A model generated the notes under the pieces. The model was not told the origin of the DNA. It saw nothing but the letters and a program-made list of their open reading frames with translations, and made no database searches. Source: Flavobacteriaceae bacterium (lineage in GTDB: Bacteria > Bacteroidota > Bacteroidia > Flavobacteriales > Flavobacteriaceae). Taken from it: a DNA stretch of 64,000 bases. Position numbers and translations under genes: made by a program. The stretch lies in contig CANFZM010000005.1 of assembly GCA_947451525.1 (NCBI GenBank), positions 62,001 through 126,000 of the forward strand, in the 5' to 3' direction. Positions 27,616 through 34,836 of this stretch are shown here, one piece after another (positions within the stretch are counted from its first letter, which is position 1; each line of letters begins with the position of its first letter).

Positions 27616-28899
27616 ATGACTTTACTAATTGTAATTATAGTACTTTCTTTATTATTTGATTATATAAATGGATTTCATGATGCGGCTAATTCAATTGCTA
27701 CCATTGTTGCTACTAAAGTATTAACTCCTTTTCAGGCCGTTTTATGGGCTGCTTTTTTTAATTTTTTAGCCTACTGGGTTTTCGGATTTGGTGTTGCCGA
27801 TACAGTTGCCAAAACAGCAAAATCGGAGAATATAGATTTAACCGTAATTCTTGCAGGGGTTATAGCAGCAATAATTTGGAATTTAATTACCTGGTGGAAG
27901 GGAATTCCTTCTTCCTCATCCCATACTTTAATTGGGGGTTTTGCTGGTGCAGCTGTTGCTCATGCAGGATTTCATGTGGTAAATTGGTACAAGCCAGGAG
28001 AAGATGGTGGTTTGCCATCGGGAGTAGCAGTAGTTATTGCCTTTATAGTTTTAGCTCCTTTATTAGGTATGATAATTTCGTACTTCATTTCTATTTGGAT
28101 GATGTATGCTTCTAAAAAGAATATTGCTCCCAAAATAGTTACCTTAATCTTAATGGCTTTGGTAGTTTGGTTTTTATCTTTAGTAATGAAATTTGATCTT
28201 GAAAAACCTAGATGTGAAAGTCACTTTTTGGCTATTATAATCGAACCATCTAATATTAAATGGTTATTAGTAGGTATTATCTTTTTTAGTTTGGCAATTT
28301 TCAATTTGGTTTTTAGTAGTTTGTCTACCGCTAAAGCAGAAAAAGTTCTTAAGAAAATGCAATTATTATCCTCAGCATCTTTTAGTTTAGGTCATGGTGG
28401 GAATGATTCTCAAAAAGTTATGGGTATTATTGCAGCAGCAGTTGCAGTTTACATTCATAGCAATGGCGTATCAGTAGATTCTATGCCCGAATGGTTGCAA
28501 GTAGTTTTGCCTAATGAAAAAGAGGGTATAAAAGCACAAATGCCTGAATGGATTCCAATAGCTTGTTATTCTGCCATTGCTGCAGGTACTTTAAGCGGTG
28601 GTTGGAAAATTGTTAAAACAATGGGGTCTAAAATCACTAAAGTGACTGCCTTTGAAGGTGTTGTAGCCGAATCGGCTGGTGCATTAACCTTGTTTATGAC
28701 CGAGCATTTTAAAATACCAGTATCCACTACACATACTATTACAGGATCTATTATTGGAGTAGGAATCACTAAAAGGGTTTCTGCAGTACGATGGGGAATT
28801 ACAGTTAAACTTATCTGGGCTTGGGTATTAACAATTCCTGTTTCGGCATTAATAGCAGCATTAGTTTATTACTTTATAAATATTTTTATCAAGCATTAA
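27616..28899 (+). CDS. Low-affinity inorganic phosphate transporter, PiT family
   Basis: 427 residues with about ten membrane segments. The PiT signatures are both present: the first in GFHDAANSIATIVATKVLTP, and the second in FSLGHGGNDSQKVMG; the inverted-repeat partner is GGWKIVKTMGSK and STTHTITGSIIG. It symports phosphate with a cation (H+ or metal-phosphate). It is co-transcribed with the DUF47 regulator. A 21-bp perfect palindrome lies 60 nt downstream. Confidence 0.95.
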   Translation: MTLLIVIIVLSLLFDYINGFHDAANSIATIVATKVLTPFQAVLWAAFFNFLAYWVFGFGVADTVAKTAKSENIDLTVILAGVIAAIIWNLITWWKGIPSSSSHTLIGGFAGAAVAHAGFHVVNWYKPGEDGGLPSGVAVVIAFIVLAPLLGMIISYFISIWMMYASKKNIAPKIVTLILMALVVWFLSLVMKFDLEKPRCESHFLAIIIEPSNIKWLLVGIIFFSLAIFNLVFSSLSTAKAEKVLKKMQLLSSASFSLGHGGNDSQKVMGIIAAAVAVYIHSNGVSVDSMPEWLQVVLPNEKEGIKAQMPEWIPIACYSAIAAGTLSGGWKIVKTMGSKITKVTAFEGVVAESAGALTLFMTEHFKIPVSTTHTITGSIIGVGITKRVSAVRWGITVKLIWAWVLTIPVSALIAALVYYFINIFIKH

Positions 28900-28958
28900 T
28901 AATTTTTCTAAATAAGATTTTTTAATAAAGTTTTATAATTACAACCAATTTATTTATT

Positions 28959-29001
28959 CCCAATGTTAAGTTTTCGTTTAAAACGAAAACTTAACATTGG
29001 G
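28959..29001. terminator. Very long perfect palindrome after the phosphate transporter
   Basis: 21-bp perfect arms (28959-28979 and 28981-29001) around a single A. TTATTGTTTTTTATT follows on the plus strand, so it can act as a terminator; the same right arm also holds the TTG of a candidate promoter for the next gene. Confidence 0.7.
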
Positions 29002-29025
29002 TTATTGTTTTTTATTGTAAATTTG
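28997..29025 (+). promoter_or_regulatory. Candidate promoter of the Lys-rich protein gene
   Basis: TTG (28997-28999) and TAAATTTG (29018-29025) are 18 nt apart. The ATG follows 54 nt later. The TTG falls inside the preceding palindrome. Confidence 0.5.
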
Positions 29026-29079
29026 TTAACCTTAATTTTACATTCAGTTAACGGTAAATTAATTTTATAAATACCAACT

Positions 29080-29559
29080 ATGATAAAAAAAACAGATACA
29101 ACAAACGAACTTGCTCAAGATTCTAACGAAATTATTAATAACAATTTAGAATCTACAAATGAATCAACTTCCCAATCTTTACAAGAAGTTGAAATTAAGG
29201 CAGAACCTACTAAATCTAGAAGTAGATCAAGAGTAGTAAAGAATGAGGAAAGTGAAATTATAATTGATGATGTTTCTGTCGTTAATACCGATGAAAAATT
29301 AGAAGAAACAGAGTTAGAAACTAATAAAAAAATTAAAAAGGAAAAAAATATGAAAAACTCCGAAAAAGAGATTGCAAAAAAATTGAAAGATAAAAAGAAA
29401 GCTAAAGTAAAAAAAGACAAGCAAAAGGAGAAGGATAAAGCAAAAAAACAAAAAGCGAAAAAGAGAGAAAAAGCTAAAAAGCAGAAAGCTAAAGATAAGG
29501 CTAAAGCGAATAAAAAAGCCAAGGCTAAAAGAAAATCAAAATCAAAAAAGAAAAAATAA
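29080..29559 (+). CDS. Charge-segregated, Lys-rich low-complexity protein
   Basis: 159 residues with two opposite halves. The first 85 are acidic and polar (Asn, Glu, Ser, Thr, with a basic SRSRSR patch near 70); the second half is nearly all Lys with Ala, Glu, Asp and Gln in short repeats such as KAKKQKAKKREKAKKQKAKDKAK. It has no signal peptide and no predicted membrane span. The sequence is typical of disordered proteins or coils that bind nucleic acid, like histone-H1-like bacterial proteins, but I cannot assign a family. It has its own likely promoter and terminator. Confidence 0.78.
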   Translation: MIKKTDTTNELAQDSNEIINNNLESTNESTSQSLQEVEIKAEPTKSRSRSRVVKNEESEIIIDDVSVVNTDEKLEETELETNKKIKKEKNMKNSEKEIAKKLKDKKKAKVKKDKQKEKDKAKKQKAKKREKAKKQKAKDKAKANKKAKAKRKSKSKKKK

Positions 29560-29571
29560 TATAGTTTACCC

Positions 29572-29604
29572 ACTAAAACCGATGTTTGCGCATCGGTTTT
29601 TTAG
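29572..29604 (+). terminator. Terminator of the Lys-rich protein gene
   Basis: AAAACCGATG pairs with CATCGGTTTT around a short loop, followed by a T-run; it lies 13 nt after the stop. Confidence 0.85.
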
Positions 29605-29657
29605 TACATAATTAACACTTGTTTTCTATGCTTATTATTACATTTACAATAAAAATT

Positions 29658-30428
29658 ATGAAAAATAAATTTACACTATTATTAGTATTAGCGATGGTAT
29701 TTCCTGCAATTTCAATCGCCCAACTAAAGCCAATTGATTATAAAGATGGTGATCAGCAACTAATTGGATTTGTTTCAAAACCATCTAAAGGAATGAAAAA
29801 TAAAGCAGGAATTTTAATTCTTCCGGCTTGGATGGGGATAGATGACCATGCTAAAGAAAGTGCTTCCGAATTGTCTAAATTAGGTTACTTTACTTTTGTT
29901 GCAGATATTTATGGTTTAGGAAATAAACCTACAAATTATGCTGAAGCAGGACAAAAAGCAGGTTATTTCAAGAAAAATATTAAAGAATACCAAAAAAGAA
30001 TTCAACTAGCTCTAGACCAATTGATAGAGCAAGGCGCTAATCCAGACAATATAGTAGTTATGGGATATTGTTTTGGAGGGACTGGTGCAATTGAAGCAGC
30101 ACGAACCAACATGAAAGTAAAAGGAATTGTATCGTTTCACGGCGGTTTAGGTCGTGATGAAATAAGAACAATTGATCCAATATCTGTAAGACTTTTAGTG
30201 TTACATGGGGCAGATGATCCTTACGAAAGTGAAACCGAAATAAAAGCTTTTCAAAATGAAATGCGAGTTGCTAAAGCCGATTGGGAAATCGTTTATTATG
30301 CTAATGCAGTGCATTCATTTACCGATAAAGGTGCTGGAACAGATAATAGTAAAGGTGCCGCTTATAACGAAAAGGCAGATAAACGTTCGTGGAAAGCAAT
30401 GCTTCAGTTCTTGAAAGAAGTATTGTAA
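29658..30428 (+). CDS. Dienelactone hydrolase-family protein, exported
   Basis: 256 residues from MKNKFTLLLVLAMVFPAISIAQ, a signal peptide; the upstream frame to 29619 is rejected. The alpha/beta-hydrolase triad of dienelactone hydrolases is visible: nucleophile Cys138 in GYCFGG, Asp186/187 in LHGADDPY and His219 in AVHSF. In the family it opens lactones such as dienelactone; exported Bacteroidota members have unknown substrates. It is a single gene closed by a terminator shared with the convergent neighbour. Confidence 0.92.
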   Translation: MKNKFTLLLVLAMVFPAISIAQLKPIDYKDGDQQLIGFVSKPSKGMKNKAGILILPAWMGIDDHAKESASELSKLGYFTFVADIYGLGNKPTNYAEAGQKAGYFKKNIKEYQKRIQLALDQLIEQGANPDNIVVMGYCFGGTGAIEAARTNMKVKGIVSFHGGLGRDEIRTIDPISVRLLVLHGADDPYESETEIKAFQNEMRVAKADWEIVYYANAVHSFTDKGAGTDNSKGAAYNEKADKRSWKAMLQFLKEVL

Positions 30429-30455
30429 ATACGTAACGACACTATCCTAAATTTT

Positions 30456-30490
30456 AAAAGTCCTGAAGAAATATATTCTTCAGGACTTTT
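30456..30490. terminator. Bidirectional terminator
   Basis: A perfect 15-bp stem, AAAAGTCCTGAAGAA and its complement, around a 5-nt loop between two convergent genes. Confidence 0.9.
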
Positions 30491-30494
30491 GCTT

Positions 30495-31751
30495 TTAGTT
30501 AATCTTATACTTCAAACTTAAACTTACATTTCGGTAAGAATAGTTACTGGAATTAGTCATATATGGATTTACATTGAGGTTAGTATATTGTCTAAGTTCT
30601 AATTCAAACTTTTTATAAGCATAACCTAAACCAATTAATAAATTAAATTTATTACTATTTAATGAATTTTCTTTAAAATTAGTAACATTGCTTCTGTGTA
30701 ATGTGAAACTAGAATTATTAGAAAATTCAATATTTACAGCAGAATGAATATTAAATTTAGATTGTTTGTTTAAAATAATATTTCGTCTTAGTCCAATTGG
30801 AACTTGCAAATAATTGTATTTAACAGAAGCAATATAGTCTTCATTAACTAATCCAGTAGTGTAATTTGGATTGATGTAGTAGGTAGAAGTAAAAATACCA
30901 TTTCCAGAATAGGTATTGTAAGTAGGCTCTATAAATATGGACCAATTATTATTGTTAAATGGAAGAATCATTTCAATTTCAAATCCATATCCTATAGAAT
31001 ATTTTTTATCTGTTAAATTTCTTCCGTCAAATGGAACACTACTATCTATTTTAAAATCAAAATGAGACAAATTATTATTTACTACTAATTTGTAATTAAT
31101 TACTGTCTTACTTCTTTTTTGAATTTCCTTAGAAGAAGTATCTCCTTGAAACTGATTAGCAGTAACAAAGTATTTTATTAAATCATTTTGTTTGTAAGAT
31201 AAAGTTTCACTTTTGCTATTGTAAACATCTGCTTTTACATTTAAAAACAATTGTTTTTTATATTCTGAATTAACATATAAATCAGTTAAATTTTCTTCAA
31301 AATATTTTTTGTAAATTAATTGTTGTACTTCCGATACATCTGTTTTAAAGAAAAAACGAATAGGAAATTCATTGTTTTCAAAACTATAAAGTGAGTTTTT
31401 ACCTTCTACTAATACTTTTAAAAGTACTGTTGAAGAAATAAAATGAGGCTCTTTGGATAAAGAATAATTAGGTTCTCCTTTAGAATCATCAACATTTAAA
31501 GTCTGTCTAATATATTTGGATATTCCAACAATAGAGAATTCTTGCATATTAGAAATTGAAATTTCCTGAACATCATCCTGTAATGTTTTTTTAACTTCAA
31601 TGGCATTTGGGTTGTACTCCCAATCAACGTTTTTTATTAAACAATTAATTTTTGTTCCAGAATTATCAATATAATATCCGTTTTCAAATTTGATTTGAGA
31701 AAAACTAAAAATACTAAAAAGAAGGAAAATAGAAAGTGAGAAATTTTTCAT
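30495..31751 (-). CDS. Outer-membrane beta-barrel protein of unknown function
   Basis: 418 residues with signal peptide MKNFSLSIFLLFSIFSFSQ. Residues 20-210 form a beta-rich region of no recognised family (SISNMQEFSIVGISKYI is distinctive). The last 180 residues look like an outer-membrane barrel of the PorT/porin type: alternating strands with SIGYGFEIEMILP, YLQVPIGLRRNIIL and a C-terminal SLKYKIN. It probably sits in the outer membrane. A long leader that contains a structured, promoter-bearing segment precedes it, so its expression may be governed by that element. Confidence 0.8.
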   Translation of the reverse strand: MKNFSLSIFLLFSIFSFSQIKFENGYYIDNSGTKINCLIKNVDWEYNPNAIEVKKTLQDDVQEISISNMQEFSIVGISKYIRQTLNVDDSKGEPNYSLSKEPHFISSTVLLKVLVEGKNSLYSFENNEFPIRFFFKTDVSEVQQLIYKKYFEENLTDLYVNSEYKKQLFLNVKADVYNSKSETLSYKQNDLIKYFVTANQFQGDTSSKEIQKRSKTVINYKLVVNNNLSHFDFKIDSSVPFDGRNLTDKKYSIGYGFEIEMILPFNNNNWSIFIEPTYNTYSGNGIFTSTYYINPNYTTGLVNEDYIASVKYNYLQVPIGLRRNIILNKQSKFNIHSAVNIEFSNNSSFTLHRSNVTNFKENSLNSNKFNLLIGLGYAYKKFELELRQYTNLNVNPYMTNSSNYSYRNVSLSLKYKIN

Positions 31752-31806
31752 TTTTTTTTCTCAAATATAACAAAATTATTAAAACTATTACATGAAGTAT
31801 ATAAAA

Positions 31807-31870
31807 TACAAAAGCCAACCTGGAGCGGTCGGCTATTGAGGTGAGGTGTAACTTCCTTTCGGAATCCTCG
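31807..31870 (-). ncRNA. Candidate structured small RNA or leader
   Basis: A GC-richer stretch of about 65 nt that starts within a few bases of a Bacteroidota-type -7 box. On the minus strand it begins with a hairpin whose outer stem GAGG/CCTC (31843-31846 with 31866-31869) encloses TTCC-GAAA-GGAA, and ends with a second hairpin AGCCGACC/GGTTGGCT (31813-31834) followed by TTTTGTATTTTAT, a terminator shape. No open frame fits. It lies in the 224-nt gap upstream of the barrel gene and could be an independent RNA or an attenuator leader. It does not contain the AGCAG motif of the signal recognition particle RNA. Confidence 0.5.
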
Positions 31871-31873
31871 ATG

Positions 31874-31906
31874 CAAATATACATTAAAATAATGTATTAA
31901 AGTCAA
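31874..31906 (-). promoter_or_regulatory. Candidate promoter of the structured RNA/barrel gene
   Basis: On the minus strand TTG (31904-31906) and TATATTTG (31874-31881) are 22 nt apart. Between them lies a dyad, ATACATT/AATGTAT (31879-31897), which could be an operator. Confidence 0.55.
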
Positions 31907-31975
31907 GGAATTCTAATTTATTTTAAAATTAAGTGTTGACCTTGAAAATCAGTTTAGTACCAATACCTAAATACT

Positions 31976-32866
31976 TTATTTACTAAATTGAGTAGAAACT
32001 TTTTCGGCTTTTTTACTTTCGGCATAATCATAAAAACCTTCTCCAGATTTAACTCCAAGTTTTCCAGCCATAACCATATTTACTAATAATGGGCAAGGAG
32101 CGTATTTTGGATTCTTAAATCCGTCGTACATAACATTTAGAATAGATAAACAAACGTCTAATCCTATAAAATCTGCTAGTTGTAATGGTCCCATTGGGTG
32201 TCCCATGCCGAGTTTCATTACGGTATCAATTTCGTTTACGCCAGCAACTTTATTATAAAGAGTTTCAATTGCTTCATTAATCATTGGCATTAAAATTCGG
32301 TTAGCCACAAAACCAGGATAGTCATTCACTTCTGTAGGAGTTTTACCTAATTTTATTGATAAATCCATGATGATTTTAGTTACTTCATCGGATGTAGTAT
32401 AACCGCGAATAATCTCTACTAATTTCATAATAGGCACTGGATTCATAAAGTGCATTCCGATAACTCTTTCGGGATGTACTACTTGGGCCGCTATTTGAGT
32501 AATAGAAATAGAAGAAGTATTGGTTGCCAAAATTACATTATGATCGCAAATTTCACTTAACTGCTTGAAGATGTTAAGTTTTAAAGCAACATTTTCAGTT
32601 GCTGCTTCTACCACTAAATCGGTACCTACTACACCATCGGCAATTTCGGTATAAGTAATGATATTTCCAATAGTTTTATGTTTGTCCTCTTCGGTAATGG
32701 TTCCTTTAGTCACCATTCTATCCAAGTTGGAAGCAATGGTTGCCATTGCTTTTTCTAATGATTTTTCCGATTTATCTATAAGTTTTACGGTGAATCCGCT
32801 TTGAGCAAAAGTATGTGCAATTCCGTTGCCCATAGTTCCTGCGCCAATTACTGCTATTGTTTTCAT
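31976..32866 (-). CDS. 3-Hydroxyacyl-CoA (3-hydroxybutyryl-CoA) dehydrogenase
   Basis: 296 residues. N-terminal NAD-binding domain with GAGTMGNGIA (8-17) and the acidic LIDKS after the second strand; then the catalytic ATNTSSI, HFMNPVPIMKLVEII with the active His, and the C-terminal PGFVANRILMPMINEAI signature of the family. It oxidises (S)-3-hydroxybutyryl-CoA to acetoacetyl-CoA in fatty-acid or phenylacetate-type degradation. It is single-gene here, with a separate oxidoreductase gene upstream. Confidence 0.95.
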   Translation of the reverse strand: MKTIAVIGAGTMGNGIAHTFAQSGFTVKLIDKSEKSLEKAMATIASNLDRMVTKGTITEEDKHKTIGNIITYTEIADGVVGTDLVVEAATENVALKLNIFKQLSEICDHNVILATNTSSISITQIAAQVVHPERVIGMHFMNPVPIMKLVEIIRGYTTSDEVTKIIMDLSIKLGKTPTEVNDYPGFVANRILMPMINEAIETLYNKVAGVNEIDTVMKLGMGHPMGPLQLADFIGLDVCLSILNVMYDGFKNPKYAPCPLLVNMVMAGKLGVKSGEGFYDYAESKKAEKVSTQFSK

Positions 32867-32964
32867 TTGAAAGGTGATGTGTTTATAAGTTTATTAGTTT
32901 AGTTTGTCATTCTGATAGGAATCTATTAAAATTTTGTAATCAATTATTTAAATGGCAGTTTTTC

Positions 32965-33022
32965 AAACCATTAAGGTATTAAGTTTCATTAAGACTTAAT
33001 TTTTCTTAATGCCTTAGAGGTT
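32965..33022. repeat. Intergenic hairpin of the AAACCATTAAGGT family
   Basis: The left arm AAACCATTAAGGTATTAAG (32965-32983) pairs imperfectly with CTTAATGCCTTAGAGGTT (33005-33022). The same left sequence opens the element at 63062. It follows the stop of the MocA-type gene on the minus strand and may also act as its terminator. Confidence 0.6.
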
Positions 33023-33028
33023 CAATTT

Positions 33029-33997
33029 TTATTTTTCATTCATACTATCAATAATCATATAGGCTACTCGCAAGGCTTCCGTTCCATCTTGTAAAGTAAC
33101 GACTGGAGTGGTATTATTTGTAATTGCATCAGCAAAAGATTCCAATTCATCCAAAATAGCGTTGTTGGGTTCTACTTCTGGATTTGCAAAATAAATTTGT
33201 TTCTTTTCGCCTTCTGCATTTTGTAAAATCATATCAAAATCTCCAGGAACTTCTGGTGCTTCTTTCATTTTTACGACTTCGCAAATCTTATCTAAATAAT
33301 CTACTGATATGTATGCATCCTTTTGAAAAAAACGTGATTTACGCATGTTTTTCATCGAAATTCTACTCGAAGTAATGTTGGCAACACAACCATTTTCAAA
33401 TTCAATTCGAGCATTTGCAATATCTGGCGATTGACTCAAAACCGAAACGCCACTAGCATGAACGGCTTTAACTTTCGATTTTACCACACTTAGAATAGCA
33501 TCGATATCGTGAATCATTAAATCTAAAACCACAGGAACATCGGTACCACGAGGATTAAATTCAGCCAAACGATGGGTTTCAATGAACATCGGACTTTCAA
33601 TCATGTCTTTCACAGCAGTAAATGCAGGATTAAAACGCTCCACATGACCAACTTGTCCTTTTACATTGTATTCGTTAGATAATGCATTGATTTCTTCGGC
33701 TTCAGCAACAGTAGTAGCAATTGGTTTTTCAATAAAAACATGCTTGCCACTTTTAATGGAAACTTTGGCACATTTATAATGTGAAAGGGTAGGTGTTACA
33801 ATGTCTATAACGTCCACAGAGTGAATTAATTTGGCAATGGTATCAAATTGTTTGTATCCGAATTCGGCTGCAATTTTGGCTCCGTTTTCTTGATTTTCGT
33901 CATAAAAACCAACCAATTCGTATTTATCAGATTGTTGTAATAATCGTAGATGTATTTTTCCGAGGTGACCGGCACCTAAAACGCCAACTTTAAGCAT
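33029..33997 (-). CDS. Gfo/Idh/MocA-family oxidoreductase
   Basis: 322 residues from MLKVGVLGAGHLGKIHL; an ATG six codons upstream is possible but the Rossmann strand starts here. The NAD-binding motif GAGHLG (7-12), the FIEKPIA with its catalytic Lys (about 90-96) and the HDIDAILSV region of the C-terminal domain are present. Family members reduce or oxidise sugars and inositols with NAD(P); the substrate cannot be read from sequence. Cytosolic. The divergent pcm gene lies beyond an AT-rich repeat. Confidence 0.92.
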   Translation of the reverse strand: MLKVGVLGAGHLGKIHLRLLQQSDKYELVGFYDENQENGAKIAAEFGYKQFDTIAKLIHSVDVIDIVTPTLSHYKCAKVSIKSGKHVFIEKPIATTVAEAEEINALSNEYNVKGQVGHVERFNPAFTAVKDMIESPMFIETHRLAEFNPRGTDVPVVLDLMIHDIDAILSVVKSKVKAVHASGVSVLSQSPDIANARIEFENGCVANITSSRISMKNMRKSRFFQKDAYISVDYLDKICEVVKMKEAPEVPGDFDMILQNAEGEKKQIYFANPEVEPNNAILDELESFADAITNNTTPVVTLQDGTEALRVAYMIIDSMNEK

Positions 33998-34047
33998 AGT
34001 ATTAAATTTTATCAAAAGTACTAATTATTAAATAAATTCCAATAATG

Positions 34048-34116
34048 AAATTCTAAATTCCAATGGTAAAATAATAGTGCGATTAATTGGAATTTGGAAT
34101 TTGAAATTTAGAATTT
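34048..34116. repeat. Intergenic AT-rich inverted repeat (AATTCCAA type)
   Basis: AAATTCTAAATTCCAAT (34048-34064) is complemented across the gap by ATTGGAATTT (34086-34095) and AAATTTAGAATTT (34104-34116), with GGAATTT repeated between. It lies between divergent genes. Confidence 0.6.
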
Positions 34117-34152
34117 AAAAGTTATTTTTACAGAAATATAATTCCATCCCAA

Positions 34153-34794
34153 TTGAAAGATACGAATAAGCACCAAGGACTACGAAATCAACTTGCTAAA
34201 TTATTAGAAGATAAAGGAATAATTGATAAAAATGTATTGGAAGCCATAAAGAAAATTCCACGTCATTTATTTTTAAATTCTAGTTTTGAAGATTTTGCTT
34301 ACCAAGATAAGGCGTTTCCTATTGGTGCAGGACAAACTATCTCACAGCCCTATACGGTTGCATTTCAGAGCCAACTTTTGGAAGTAAAAAAAGATCAAAA
34401 AATATTAGAAATTGGAACTGGAAGTGGCTATCAAACAGCAGTTTTGTGTTTGCTTGGCGCAAAAGTATATTCGGTAGAACGTCAAAATGAATTGTTTAAA
34501 ACGACCTCTGCTTTATTGCCAAAATTAGGAATTCGACCAAAACATCTATCGTTTGGCGATGGCTATAAAGGTTTGCCAAATCATGCTCCGTTTGATAGTA
34601 TTATTGTTACTGCAGGAGCACCAATTATTCCACAAGCACTAATGGCACAATTAAAAATAGGAGGTAAGTTAGTAATTCCAGTTGGAGAAAAAGACCAAAT
34701 CATGACCATGCTCATCCGAAAAAACGAAACCCAATTTGAAAAACACGAATTTGGTGATTTTAAATTCGTTCCTTTATTAGAAAATAAAAATTAA
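34153..34794 (+). CDS. pcm: Protein-L-isoaspartate O-methyltransferase
   Basis: 213 residues, beginning at TTG (MKDTNKHQGLRNQLAKLL), since no ATG lies closer and I recall flavobacterial Pcm proteins starting with similar sequence. The AdoMet site EIGTGSGYQTAVL (about 92-104) and the Pcm-specific GAGQTISQPYTVAFQSQLL (55-73) are clear. It methylates isoaspartyl residues to repair aged proteins, using S-adenosylmethionine in the cytosol. It is a single gene that shares a terminator with the convergent Fic gene. Confidence 0.95.
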   Translation: MKDTNKHQGLRNQLAKLLEDKGIIDKNVLEAIKKIPRHLFLNSSFEDFAYQDKAFPIGAGQTISQPYTVAFQSQLLEVKKDQKILEIGTGSGYQTAVLCLLGAKVYSVERQNELFKTTSALLPKLGIRPKHLSFGDGYKGLPNHAPFDSIIVTAGAPIIPQALMAQLKIGGKLVIPVGEKDQIMTMLIRKNETQFEKHEFGDFKFVPLLENKN

Positions 34795-34800
34795 ACCAAA

Positions 34801-34835
34801 ACCCATCACTGTAAATTTAGACAGTAGATGGGTTT
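34801..34835. terminator. Bidirectional terminator between pcm and the Fic gene
   Basis: ACCCATC-ACTGT pairs with ACAGT-a-GATGGGT, one base bulged, and T-rich sequence follows on both strands. Confidence 0.75.
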
Positions 34836-34836
34836 A

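Noticed and set aside
29115..29573. A 152-codon, Phe/Leu-rich frame antisense to the Lys-rich protein
   Set aside because: It arises because Lys codons read backwards as Phe and Leu; the sense frame has a promoter, a start and a terminator.
31807..31870. Signal recognition particle RNA
   Set aside because: The hairpin GAAA loop and length are suggestive, but the conserved GGAA...AGCAG apical motif is lacking and the molecule is only about 65 nt.
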